Origin: Marininema halotolerans
GTDB lineage: Bacteria > Bacillota > Bacilli > Thermoactinomycetales > DSM-45169
Direction of reading: 5' to 3'
Assembly: GCF_900116235.1 (NCBI RefSeq)
Contig: NZ_FPAA01000002.1
Coordinates: 1 to 64,000, forward strand
DNA: 64,000 bases
Shown here: positions 8,757-17,058 of the stretch, piece after piece
How positions within the stretch are numbered: the stretch's first letter is position 1
How the letters are laid out: every line of letters begins with the position of its first letter
Position numbers and translations under genes: made by a program
Notes under the pieces: model-generated
Told to the model about the DNA's origin: nothing
Database searches by the model: none
What the model saw: only the letters and a program-made list of their open reading frames with translations

Positions 8757-9575
8757 TTAAGGAAAACGAGGAAATTTATCAAATTCCGGTGACCGTTTTT
8801 CCTTAAAGGCGTCACGACCTTCTTTTGCTTCATCGGTGGTGTAGTAGAGTAAAGTAGCATCTCCACCCAATTGTTGAAGACCTGCCAAACCATCCGTATC
8901 CGCGTTAAAGGAAGCCTTTAAGAAACGAAGAGCTGTGGAGGATTTAGAAAGGATTTCTTCACACCATTGCAGGGTGACCTCCTCCAACTGTTCCAAAGGC
9001 ACCACTGTGTTGACCAAGCCCATCTCTTCCGCTTCTTGCGCGTTATACTGACGGCAGAGATACCAAATTTCCCGGGCTTTTTTATGTCCAACAATACGCG
9101 CCAGATAACCTGCACCATATCCCGCATCAAAACTACCCACTTTGGGACCTGTTTGACCGAAAATGGCATTATCGGCTGCAATCGTCAGGTCGCATACGAC
9201 ATGCAATACATGCCCCCCACCAATTGCATAACCTGCAACCATAGCAATGACTGGTTTTGGCGTCACACGAATCAACCGTTGTAAATCGAGTACGTTGAGG
9301 CGAGGAATCTGATCGTCCCCAACATATCCACCATGACCGCGTACCGATTGGTCTCCACCTGAACAGAATGCTCTTCCACCTGCACCTGCTAGGATAATTA
9401 CGCCAACCTCAGAATCATCCCGTGCACGTGAAAATGCATCGATCAATTCCATAACGGTTTGTGGACGGAAGGCATTATGTACTTCCGGTCGATTAATGGT
9501 GATTTTGGCGATGCCGTTATAATGTTCATACAAAATGTCTTCATATTGGCGTACTGCTTTCCATTCTACAGCCAT
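8757..9575 (-). CDS. menB: 1,4-Dihydroxy-2-naphthoyl-CoA synthase
   Basis: A 272-residue crotonase-fold enzyme that cyclises o-succinylbenzoyl-CoA to DHNA-CoA. Typical elements are [12 protein letters not shown], the oxyanion-hole segment [28 protein letters not shown], and [19 protein letters not shown] with the active-site Asp. The C-terminus [21 protein letters not shown] is diagnostic for MenB. Start ATG 9575 follows GGAGGG by 8 nt and gives the usual length (271 in Bacillus). It is separated from menH by 176 bp containing a stem-loop. Confidence 0.96.
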   Translation of the reverse strand: MAVEWKAVRQYEDILYEHYNGIAKITINRPEVHNAFRPQTVMELIDAFSRARDDSEVGVIILAGAGGRAFCSGGDQSVRGHGGYVGDDQIPRLNVLDLQRLIRVTPKPVIAMVAGYAIGGGHVLHVVCDLTIAADNAIFGQTGPKVGSFDAGYGAGYLARIVGHKKAREIWYLCRQYNAQEAEEMGLVNTVVPLEQLEEVTLQWCEEILSKSSTALRFLKASFNADTDGLAGLQQLGGDATLLYYTTDEAKEGRDAFKEKRSPEFDKFPRFP

Positions 9576-9680
9576 TCTCTTTCCCTCCATTGAGACGCCA
9601 GTGCGATCAACACCCAGCGATACAAATTGTCAGTCACCCACGTAGTCATTCCCTGTGCTTTTGCGAAGAATGATACGACT

Positions 9681-9715
9681 TATCTGAGTTGAATCGATCT
9701 CATTCAAATCAGATA
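9681..9715. other. Stem-loop in the menH-menB gap
   Basis: TATCTGA and TTGAAT pair with ATTCAA and TCAGATA around a 7-nt loop, 13 bp with one mismatch, lying between the menH stop and the menB start. No T tract follows, so it is not a standard terminator. It could be an RNA processing or stability site. Confidence 0.4.
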
Positions 9716-9751
9716 GGCAGCCGTGGATGAACTGCTTATTCACCTAGTATA

Positions 9752-10564
9752 TCAAACCTCCTCCTGGAGGAAGTCCATCACTATTGTACCAAAGTGTTGC
9801 GGTTCTTCCACATGAATCGTATGACCTGCCCCAGGAATTGTTTCCATCCGCCCCTTCGGAAGCCATTTCATCATTTCCCTTGCAATCCCTTGAAACTTTG
9901 TATCAAGCTCTCCTACAAGGAGCATGATGGGGATATTGAATTGCGGGAGGCTTTCCCACCAGGAAGGTTGCTTTCCGGTCCCCATTCCTCGCAGGCTATT
10001 CGCCAGCCCCTTGGGATCATTTTCTAGGCGTTGGTTATGAATGGCTTCTCTTATTTTTTCAGGGAGACGCTGTTGGCTCGCAAAGAGCGGAAGGTTTTCC
10101 CATCTTTCAACAAAAGGAGCCATTCCCTCAGTCTCAATCTGATCGGCAAGGGCTTGATCCCGTGCTATCCGCTCATTTCGTTCTTCCTTCGTCTTCAAGC
10201 CTGGTGAGCTACTCTCCAAGATCAAACGCCCGACGCGATCAGGATTGATCATCGCAAAGGATAACGCTAATCTCCCACCCATGGAATACCCAAGGAGGTG
10301 AACCCGTTCTTCCCCTAGCTCATCCAATATGGCTGCAAGATCCGCTACTGCATGTTCCACTGTGTACCGCTTGGAATCCCCCGGGGATTCCGTCCTACCA
10401 TGTCCCAGTAAATCCACCTGGATCGTACGAAAATGGGGGGTAAAATAAGGAACCAGGGAATCCCAATTGTCTCCGCTACCTGTAAATCCATGGAGCAAGA
10501 GAATCGCTGTCCCTCTCCCCTTGACCTGTACGCGATAACGTAGGCCGTGGATGTTCATCTCCAT
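9752..10564 (-). CDS. menH: SHCHC synthase (2-succinyl-6-hydroxy-2,4-cyclohexadiene-1-carboxylate synthase)
   Basis: A 270-residue alpha/beta hydrolase that removes pyruvate from SEPHCHC in menaquinone synthesis. It shows LLHGFTGSGDNWDSL (oxyanion loop), VDLLGHGRTESP, the nucleophile elbow LLGYSMGGRLAL and GAGHTIHVEEPQ with the catalytic His. ATG 10564 begins directly after the menD stop, with the ribosome site GAGGTGAGC inside menD, so the two are translationally coupled. Confidence 0.94.
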   Translation of the reverse strand: MEMNIHGLRYRVQVKGRGTAILLLHGFTGSGDNWDSLVPYFTPHFRTIQVDLLGHGRTESPGDSKRYTVEHAVADLAAILDELGEERVHLLGYSMGGRLALSFAMINPDRVGRLILESSSPGLKTKEERNERIARDQALADQIETEGMAPFVERWENLPLFASQQRLPEKIREAIHNQRLENDPKGLANSLRGMGTGKQPSWWESLPQFNIPIMLLVGELDTKFQGIAREMMKWLPKGRMETIPGAGHTIHVEEPQHFGTIVMDFLQEEV

Positions 10565-12349
10565 TTAAAAGCTCACCTCGTCCAACCATTCATGTAAAGA
10601 TTGCTGGACACGTTCCCATAAAGTGCGGTGGGCAGCGACATTGGTGGAACGATCCGTTGGGATTTCCATCACATGCAATCCTTTATGCCCTACACTCTGT
10701 TGCAAGGAAGTGTGAAAGTCCTCCCAATTCGTAATGCGAGTAAAGTCTCCACCATACATCCTGACCACCGGTTCATAATCAAGTCCCAAAGGCGTGCCAA
10801 AAAGCGTCTCAAAGGTCGTTTTCTCTGCCTGTTGGGCTTGGGGTAAGAAAGAAAAAATTCCACCCCCATCGTTATTGATTACAATCACGGTGATGTCAAT
10901 CCCATGAAGTTTCGCTGCCACGAGGCCATTTAAATCATGGTAAAAGGAAAGATCTCCAACAACGAGTACCACAGGTGCTTCAATTAGAGCAGCTCCCAAT
11001 GCCGTCGAAGTCACCCCATCGATTCCATTGGCACCCCGATTCGCCATCGTTCGCACCTGAGCCCCCGCTTTTGTAAAAAAGCTATCCATATCCCTTACAG
11101 GCATACTATTCCCGGTAAACAACAGACTACCTGTCGGCAATGCTTTTCCTAATTCGGTAAAGACTCTCCCTTCAAAGAGCCCTTCCACTTGAAGAGACCC
11201 CGCCATCATCTCCTCCCGGGTTCTCTGATCTAATTCCAACCAAGTGGAACTCCATGTTCCCTCTCGTTTTGGGGAGTGGATCTCAACCCTTTTCGCCACT
11301 TCATTGGCAAAGTGTTCGGGATCGCTATGGATCATATCCGTTGCCATTAAGGTAGGTTCTCGCCAACCACCATCCGGATCCACAATCAGTTGCCGGCAAT
11401 TGGGAAACTGCCTCACGAACAACATGAGTGCCTTTGAGATAGGCATTGCACCAAATCGAATCACCACTTCGGGGATCGCCCGTTCCTTCACTAGTGGATG
11501 ACGTAAGAACGCATCATAACTATCCACAACCCATTGATGATTGTGGTCCCCCCGGCGTAATTGCGATAAGGGATCCGCCACAATCGGCCAGCAGAGGCTC
11601 GTAGCTAACCGATCTAGCGCTTTTCCTAGGGAGCGATGCTCCTGTGGACCACAAATAATCAAACCCCTCTCCATCCCCGCCAATTCTTCGGCGAGCTTAT
11701 CCAAATGAGCCGCAGGTAACACACGTTGTCCCGTACTCATCTGTACAAACCGGGTTTCGTCAAGTGGCCTTTTTCCCCCACAAAATAACGTCGGGGAATC
11801 CACATCGGGAACTAGAGGCTCCCGAAAAGGGAAATTTAGATGGACAGGTCCTGCTGGACCTACCGATGCGGTCTCCGCTGCACGAGCAGCCATGGTTCGC
11901 ACATATCGAAGCATGGTGTGAGAAGCCTCAGGTAAAGCCGTTTCTGCAAACCATTTTACATGGGAGCCGAACATGCCAATTTGATCAATGGCTTGCGGGG
12001 CCCCTACATCTCGAAGCTCATGGGGGCGATCCGATGTTATCACCACTAAGGGAACACGTGCCAACTTCGCCTCTACTACTGCAGGGTAGTAGTTTGCAGC
12101 AGCTGTCCCTGAAGTGCATAACAAAGCAACCGGTTTTCTTGATGCCTTGGCAATCCCTAAAGCAAAAAAACCAGCGGATCGCTCATCCACATGAATTCTT
12201 ACCTGGAGATTCGGATGAGCTGCCATCACCATCGCCAATGGGGTCGAACGGGAACCTGGGCTTACAACGACTTCAAAGATGCCACTCTCTACTAATTCAT
12301 CTACAAAAGCACCTGTATAGCCAGTCAAATCTGCCGGATAGTCTTGCAA
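10565..12349 (-). CDS. menD: SEPHCHC synthase, thiamine-diphosphate dependent
   Basis: A 594-residue ThDP enzyme that adds succinyl-semialdehyde to isochorismate. The N-terminal block VVSPGSRSTPLAMVMAAH, then DERSAGFFALGIAKAS, LLCTSGTAAANYYPAV and SDRPHELRDVGAPQAIDQ are clear MenD signatures; VVGDLSFYHDLNGL with a downstream INNDGGGIFSFLPQA is the ThDP/Mg site. The frame is open back to 12505, but that extension has no family counterpart. TTG 12347-12349 is preferred because GGGAG and GGAG precede it and the length then matches Bacillus MenD (about 580). Confidence 0.94.
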   Translation of the reverse strand: MQDYPADLTGYTGAFVDELVESGIFEVVVSPGSRSTPLAMVMAAHPNLQVRIHVDERSAGFFALGIAKASRKPVALLCTSGTAAANYYPAVVEAKLARVPLVVITSDRPHELRDVGAPQAIDQIGMFGSHVKWFAETALPEASHTMLRYVRTMAARAAETASVGPAGPVHLNFPFREPLVPDVDSPTLFCGGKRPLDETRFVQMSTGQRVLPAAHLDKLAEELAGMERGLIICGPQEHRSLGKALDRLATSLCWPIVADPLSQLRRGDHNHQWVVDSYDAFLRHPLVKERAIPEVVIRFGAMPISKALMLFVRQFPNCRQLIVDPDGGWREPTLMATDMIHSDPEHFANEVAKRVEIHSPKREGTWSSTWLELDQRTREEMMAGSLQVEGLFEGRVFTELGKALPTGSLLFTGNSMPVRDMDSFFTKAGAQVRTMANRGANGIDGVTSTALGAALIEAPVVLVVGDLSFYHDLNGLVAAKLHGIDITVIVINNDGGGIFSFLPQAQQAEKTTFETLFGTPLGLDYEPVVRMYGGDFTRITNWEDFHTSLQQSVGHKGLHVMEIPTDRSTNVAAHRTLWERVQQSLHEWLDEVSF

Positions 12350-12759
12350 CGATCTCCATCTCCCAACACTGATCGTAAGGGAACTTTTTTCCCTTTCGTC
12401 TCTTTGACAATTTATGTACATAACCCGCACAGCCTTGCAAAAAGGGAACTCATTCCCATATGAACACGATTCCTGTTGTCTTTTGGTTACCGCTTCAAAA
12501 TTCACGTGTATTAACGTTAAGGAAATAGACCCTATCGAATCCGCTACCTATTCCCTATTTTTTCTTATCCAAGTGAAGCCACGTTCAGTATACAGGAAAG
12601 GAAGAGCCATTTCTACAAAGCCCCCTTGTCTCAAACAAGCGCATGATTTCAATTCATGCGTCATTGCACACAGTTCCCAGAAGAAGTGGAGAACGGTATA
12701 ATGGTCTTCGTCCAGACGAACTTACTCTTCCTGTTGAAGATTGAAAAGGAGCGATCGAT
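12350..12759. other. Intergenic region between menD and menA
   Basis: About 410 bp holding the start regions of the two divergent men units. No isochorismate synthase gene or recognisable menF remnant is present. The reading frame that continues menD upstream (12350-12505) has no similarity I recognise. Confidence 0.6.
12674..12702 (+). promoter_or_regulatory. Candidate sigma-A promoter for menA
   Basis: A perfect TATAAT at 12697-12702 with a weak -35 (TTCCCA, 12674-12679) at 17-bp spacing, 58 bp before the menA start. Confidence 0.45.
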
Positions 12760-13686
12760 TTGAACCAACGATCCCATACGAAACAAAATCAACCCGTCGG
12801 GTGGCGAGTGTGGTGGCAATTGCTCCGTCCACATACCTTAACGGCTTCCTTTATCCCAGTACTAATCGGAACGGCCCTTGCCCTTCCAAGTACGCCCATT
12901 CACCTTCCCCTTTTTATCGCCATGTTACTCGCTTCCATCTTGATTCAATCCGCAACCAATATGTTTAATGAGTACTATGATTACAAGCGCGGACTCGATA
13001 ACAAGGATTCCGTGGGGATTGGGGGAACAATTGTCCGATATGGCGTTTCCCCCCGGACCGTAATGAATATCGCAATTAGTTGTTGTGTGTTAGCCGTTTT
13101 ACTCGGGGTATATATCTGTATGTCCACCAGTTGGTGGCTTGCGGCGATGGGTACCCTATGCATCGCCGCAGGTTACTTTTATACAGGGGGGCCCTGGCCC
13201 ATCGCCTATACCCCCTTCGGAGAGATCGTTGCTGGACTTTTTATGGGGCTCATCATTATCCAAATTGCCTTTTTTATTCAAACCGATACCATCACCACTT
13301 CAAGTCTCCTCATCTCTGGCCCCACTTCGATCCTTGTGGGTGCCATCCTCATGGCCAACAACATTCGTGACCGTGAAGGGGACGAGAAGAACGGTCGTAA
13401 AACGTTAGCGATTCTTCTTGGACACGAGGGAGCGGTACGTTTCCTCGCAGGCATGTTTATCCTGGCTTATTTATGGGTTCTTGTCCTGATCATTCTTGGC
13501 ATGTTCCCCCCCACTCTGCTGCTCGTTTTACTGAGCGTCACCAAAGCAGTGGAGGCGGTGCGAGGCTTCGCCGGACAACGTACCAATGTAGAAATGATGC
13601 CAGCAATGGGAGCTACCGCACAATTAAATTCCTTGTTTGGCATTCTTCTTGCAGCCGGACTTCTATTGAATACCTTGATCATGTAA
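12760..13686 (+). CDS. menA: 1,4-Dihydroxy-2-naphthoate polyprenyltransferase
   Basis: A 308-residue UbiA-superfamily membrane enzyme that attaches the polyprenyl chain to DHNA to make demethylmenaquinone. The first Asp-rich motif lies in NMFNEYYDYKRGLDNKDS (near residue 72) and the second in NNIRDREGDEKNGRKTLA (near residue 205); about eight membrane helices are visible. The start is TTG 12760 with AAAAGGAG 8 nt upstream. It is divergent from menD and ends in a double-hairpin terminator. Confidence 0.93.
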   Translation: MNQRSHTKQNQPVGWRVWWQLLRPHTLTASFIPVLIGTALALPSTPIHLPLFIAMLLASILIQSATNMFNEYYDYKRGLDNKDSVGIGGTIVRYGVSPRTVMNIAISCCVLAVLLGVYICMSTSWWLAAMGTLCIAAGYFYTGGPWPIAYTPFGEIVAGLFMGLIIIQIAFFIQTDTITTSSLLISGPTSILVGAILMANNIRDREGDEKNGRKTLAILLGHEGAVRFLAGMFILAYLWVLVLIILGMFPPTLLLVLLSVTKAVEAVRGFAGQRTNVEMMPAMGATAQLNSLFGILLAAGLLLNTLIM

Positions 13687-13697
13687 GTCAAAAAAGA

Positions 13698-13772
13698 CCC
13701 CCTCTCCATCCTGTGTGGAGAAGGGCTTCAGCAAGTGCGGAGAAACTAAGCCATTTTCTCCGTACTTTTTTT
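13698..13772 (+). terminator. menA terminator region with two hairpins
   Basis: A first hairpin pairs TCTCCA with TGGAGA. A second pairs GCGGAGAAA with TTTCTCCG and is followed by a run of seven Ts. Confidence 0.75.
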
Positions 13773-13909
13773 ATAAGAAGCGTTCAAGGGGAAAATTGAT
13801 CTATGCTATTGAAGATTTAACCGATGATGATCCATTCACTTAATTGCAAATGGTTTACTCGTGTTGCCCTCCTTTACAAATGACAAACCATATCCTTCTT
13901 CCTTACTGA

Positions 13910-14106
13910 TTAGGAGTTGTATTTCTGTACAATCTGTTGAATTCTCTCCTTTATCTCCAACCACTGTAGAATCAATCGCCTCAGTTCTATGGTCTCAATC
14001 TCGCATTTTATTCTATTTGTTTCCAAATTAACCAAGGTACTATCTTTCTCTCAACTGCGGTGAATGCGGCAAATATTGTCGTGTTTCTTTTTCCTATTTT
14101 CTTCAC
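13910..14106 (-). pseudogene. Possible small frameshifted gene, unknown
   Basis: Two short overlapping minus-strand frames look coding. One begins GTG 14106 after GGGAGAG and reads MKKIGKRNTTIFAAF before stopping at 14008. The other ends at 13910 and reads a charged helix, IETIELRRLILQWLEIKERI. Joined by a single shift near 14045 they would make one roughly 65-residue protein with a coiled-coil-like C-terminus. No family is recognised. The rest of 13773-14437 shows no other gene. Confidence 0.25.
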
Positions 14107-14213
14107 GGCATCTCTCCCTTTCACATAAAAAAAGACGTTGGTTAAACGCCTTTTCATGGAATATTTTCTTTTTACTATGGATGATGTGATCTTTTACATT
14201 GGAGGCCCCCCTC

Positions 14214-14250
14214 AACAAAAAAGAGCATCCGGAGCAACCCGAATGCTCTC
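14214..14250 (-). terminator. Terminator downstream of the Rhs toxin/immunity genes
   Basis: GAGCAT-CGG stem with complementary CCG-ATGCTC, followed on the minus strand by TTTTTTGTTG. Confidence 0.7.
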
Positions 14251-14437
14251 AATACCTCTTTGAAAACCTGCTCATTATATAGTATATCCTTTTGACCTTA
14301 TTTTTTTTCGGTCTTTTTCCGCACTTTTCCCGGTTGATTTTCTAACTGGATCTTATTGTTCAATAAACCTATATCCTTTTACACACTCCAGAACATTTAG
14401 ATTTCCAGGGAATTTACATACTCTTATGCAATTATGA

Positions 14438-14728
14438 CTAGAATATTTTGTCCACTTCCACTATTTCCCATAAATCTTTCAGTTTTTCGCCATTTATAAC
14501 AGCATTTTCACGCAGAAATTCTACACTCTCAAAATGTTGGACCGAGGAGTCATCGTAAAAACGGTATAGTACGTACCGACCTTTTTCTTCATCAATTCTG
14601 GTTTTACAAGCAGCATACTGCTCACCTTTATATGAGAACTCTATTTCATGACCCATTTGCAAATGGGTCAAAAACAGATCAAAGCTATATTTTTCGCCTC
14701 TTTTTCGGCCTCTATATCTATCGTCCAT
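14438..14728 (-). CDS. Probable immunity protein for the adjacent Rhs toxin
   Basis: A 96-residue acidic/basic mixed protein starting MDDRYRGRKRGEKYSFDLF and rich in aromatic residues; I do not recognise its family. It begins 14 bp after the stop of the Rhs toxin gene on the same strand. That is the standard place for the cognate immunity gene in polymorphic toxin loci, and is the sole basis for the call. Confidence 0.6.
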   Translation of the reverse strand: MDDRYRGRKRGEKYSFDLFLTHLQMGHEIEFSYKGEQYAACKTRIDEEKGRYVLYRFYDDSSVQHFESVEFLRENAVINGEKLKDLWEIVEVDKIF

Positions 14729-14742
14729 TACAGTCTAACCTC

Positions 14743-15837
14743 CTAAGGTATTCTCCAGCCACTTCTTGGGTCACCCTTTATCGTCCAATCCCAATCATGA
14801 GCATGTGGTACTACTGGGTGATATTTAGGATGGCCATGATTTGAAAAGTCAATATCCAATATAGCATCACCATTTTCATCAAAATATCTTCTTGTATCTA
14901 GATTACCGCGTTTATCAATCCAATCCATAGATGAATTTGGTTTTTGCCCGCGAGCAGGTAGTTGATTATACACTCTCTCACTCCAAACCGAATGATTTTT
15001 AGCCTTTGGAAATCTATCAAGTCTTATATATCCAGTCCTTGTTCTTGCTACTTCTGGACTCTTTACTCGCCATCTGCCTACTACTCGTCCTCCACCACCG
15101 CCTCCACTTCCCACACCACCTGCACCAACTCGACCAGCTGGACCAATGGACTGGCCTCCACCTCCACCAATAGACGTGTCTTCCGTTGCATAGGCTATTT
15201 CTACCTTAAAGATATTTAGACCTACAATGTAATCTAGCCATCCCTTGGTATCAAGACTCACACGAGGTGCCTTGGGTTTTGGTTTCGGTTTTGGTTTACT
15301 GTTAGAGGAACTACTCGATTTACTGTTCGAGGATCTACTTCGGTGTGAATGTGCCTGATACGCCCTCGACGACTTCCGGGCCCTTCTCACCGTTTTCTTG
15401 GGGGCTTTTCTGCCATGACCTGTTCTCGGATTATAAAAGGTGCCGGTTACCGCGACCCATGTAGCCGCTGCATCAGGGTCTCCTCGACTCGTAAGATCAG
15501 GAATATGCCCATCCAGCTCACTATAGCTTACCGGGTTCCCCCCAGCAAAGGCATAACGGCTACCCGTTGCCATGTCCATCGCAAGACCGAGATCCTGAGA
15601 AGCATCGCTATAGGCGTCCCGGGTGTCAAAGCGGGCGATACTTGGATCGTAGTTGCGGAAGCCCATGTCGTAGCTTTCTGCATCCGGATCCCAGCGCTTT
15701 GCGGTATAGCGATAGGGGTTGTACATGGGGGAGCCAGGCTTGTCTACGCCAGTGAAGGCTTCCTTCTGGTCTTCCCCGTATAGCGTGACCCGTAGGTGCC
15801 GCGGACACAGTTTCCAGAATAGGTGGCTAGATTCCAA
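14743..15837 (-). CDS. Orphan Rhs C-terminal toxin module (5'-truncated Rhs gene)
   Basis: The 364 residues begin inside the end of an Rhs core: YNPYRYTAKRWDPDAESYDM (near residues 40-60), then PSIARFDTRDAYSD and GNPVSYSELDGH. After the core come a Ser/Lys-rich spacer, a Gly-rich linker (GGGGGQSIGP...GSGGGGGG) and a C-terminal toxin of about 110 residues ending RYFDENGDAILDIDFSNHGH then PHAHDWDW. The His/Asp-rich end resembles polymorphic toxin type 24 (predicted nuclease); this is from memory, not a search. The long Rhs shell expected upstream is missing, so this looks like a displaced tip. Confidence 0.75.
   Translation of the reverse strand: MESSHLFWKLCPRHLRVTLYGEDQKEAFTGVDKPGSPMYNPYRYTAKRWDPDAESYDMGFRNYDPSIARFDTRDAYSDASQDLGLAMDMATGSRYAFAGGNPVSYSELDGHIPDLTSRGDPDAAATWVAVTGTFYNPRTGHGRKAPKKTVRRARKSSRAYQAHSHRSRSSNSKSSSSSNSKPKPKPKPKAPRVSLDTKGWLDYIVGLNIFKVEIAYATEDTSIGGGGGQSIGPAGRVGAGGVGSGGGGGGRVVGRWRVKSPEVARTRTGYIRLDRFPKAKNHSVWSERVYNQLPARGQKPNSSMDWIDKRGNLDTRRYFDENGDAILDIDFSNHGHPKYHPVVPHAHDWDWTIKGDPRSGWRIP
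15091..15198 (-). repeat. Direct repeat, copy 1: Gly-rich Rhs linker
   Basis: This segment encodes IAYA-(T)ED followed by GGGGGQSIGPAGRVGAGGVG. It is nearly identical to 16774-16877 on the same strand; the two copies differ by few substitutions and small gaps. Confidence 0.85.
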
Positions 15838-15842
15838 TGTTG

Positions 15843-15875
15843 AAAAAAAAGCTGTCGAAAAATTATCGACAGCTT
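15843..15875 (-). terminator. Terminator of the SUKH immunity gene
   Basis: AGCTGTCGA stem with complementary TCGACAGCT, followed on the minus strand by a run of eight Ts. Confidence 0.8.
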
Positions 15876-15906
15876 AAAACATATAGAAGGGATTCATTTA
15901 TAGTAA

Positions 15907-16362
15907 TTACAACTCGTCATCGTCATCCATATTATCAATTGTTCCTTGAAACCTATCTATCAAAAAACTATAAAAATCATCAAATTCATCGATAGGGATA
16001 GGTTCCCATATTGCCCAGTTTATTATAGGGCACTCCTCATTTTCCATTCGTGATGTATCCAAACAGTACACATATTCGCCACAATCCTCAATTACAATAT
16101 ACTGTTGAGGCAATCCGTATTGTCTGTAATCAATAGTTGTCTCTACAACAGGCATGGCAATTTGGGCGATCCCTAAGATCTCTACCCCCTCAAGGCCTCC
16201 ATGACCATAGTTCTGAATATACCATTTGTAACTATCTGGAAAATTAACCTCTAGCAACGCTTCCGCTTCTTTTAATTTACTCTCGGGCATTGGGTCGAAA
16301 TAGTCCTCACCCTTTACAGCATAATCTCTCATCATCTGTACAATCATTTCCTGTTTGCTCAT
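15907..16362 (-). CDS. SMI1/KNR4 (SUKH) superfamily immunity protein
   Basis: A 151-residue SUKH protein. Recognisable parts are the N-terminal PESKLKEAEALLEVNFPDSYKWYIQNYGHGG (the conserved P-x-x-Y-x-x-x-x-x-x-x-x-G-x-G block) and the middle YIVIEDCGEYVYCLDTS. SUKH proteins are common immunity proteins against nuclease and other toxins of contact-dependent systems. It lies 22 bp downstream of the frameshifted LHH toxin and is most likely its partner. ATG 16362 is used, with GGTGGGA about 7 nt upstream; a start at 16380 would add six residues. Confidence 0.85.
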   Translation of the reverse strand: MSKQEMIVQMMRDYAVKGEDYFDPMPESKLKEAEALLEVNFPDSYKWYIQNYGHGGLEGVEILGIAQIAMPVVETTIDYRQYGLPQQYIVIEDCGEYVYCLDTSRMENEECPIINWAIWEPIPIDEFDDFYSFLIDRFQGTIDNMDDDDEL

Positions 16363-16384
16363 TACTGATCCCACCACCAAAAAA

Positions 16385-16877
16385 TTATTTTAAATTCAGT
16401 TGTTTATATCTCCATTTCCAGTATTGCCTTCGAAAGTAATCATACTGAGGTTTTAGTATAGGACTGTTCCTAAAACTACCTCCCTTTTCAACTAAACCAT
16501 GCAGAGGCTTGTAGAATTTCCCATGCACCGATGCTTCCAATTCCACCATAGATCCTGGTTCCCTTTGAGTAAAATGATGTAAATTAATTGGTTTACCATC
16601 TTTTCTAAGAGGTGCGCACGCCCTTCTTTGGCACGTTGGGCATTTGTTCGCCCCGATTCATCGATTTGATTCCAATCAATGTAATCATTTAGATACATAC
16701 GACGGCTTACATCTCGTTTTTCCCCTCTTACTCTTGTTTTCCCTTCATACTGGATGGATCGGTTGAATCGTCTTCCACCACCGCCTCCACTTCCCATACC
16801 ACCTGCACCAACTCGACCAACTGGACCAATGGATTGGCCTCCGCCTCCACAGACATGTCGTCCGATGCATAGGCTAT
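16385..16877 (-). pseudogene. Second orphan Rhs toxin tip, LHH-type HNH/Endo VII nuclease, frameshifted
   Basis: The minus strand repeats the Gly-rich Rhs linker, then reads FNRSIQYEGKTRVRGEKRDV and MYLNDYIDWNQIDESGRTNA. At about 16615 (GGGCGTGCGCACC) the frame shifts. In the +1 frame it continues PLRKDGKPINLHHFTQREPG, then MVELEASVHGKFYKPLHG and KPQYDYFRRQYWKWRYKQLN with a stop at 16385. The LHH motif and surrounding residues identify the LHH class of HNH/Endonuclease VII toxins. Without the frameshift it would be an active-looking tip. It also lacks any Rhs core upstream, and the linker itself has a small deletion near 16850. Confidence 0.75.
16774..16877 (-). repeat. Direct repeat, copy 2: Gly-rich Rhs linker
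   Basis: Second copy of the linker-encoding sequence of 15091-15198. It marks the junction at which toxin tips are exchanged by recombination in Rhs loci. Confidence 0.85.
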
Positions 16878-17011
16878 ATTAAAGGTACCAGCTTCCTGTC
16901 ATCAGCGTGTGGAGAAACCGAATTTCCCTTCGCGTTCTTGTCTCATACACACGTGCTCACGTGGAAAGTAATCGGCGAAAGGGATTCTGATTGGGGGCTG
17001 ATTGACAGCAA

Positions 17012-17045
17012 TAAAAATAGGCTGTCGAGAACATCTCGACAGCCT
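17012..17045 (-). terminator. trxB terminator
   Basis: Perfect AGGCTGTCGAGA stem with a 3-nt loop followed on the minus strand by a T tract. Confidence 0.9.
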
Positions 17046-17058
17046 AAGTTCTGAGCGT

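Noticed and set aside
11764-12372. A 202-codon open frame on the plus strand
   Set aside because: It lies entirely antisense to menD, has no ribosome site, and its product is proline/histidine-rich with no family features.
12414-12701. Plus-strand open frame before menA
   Set aside because: No ribosome site or family similarity; it spans the divergent men promoter region.
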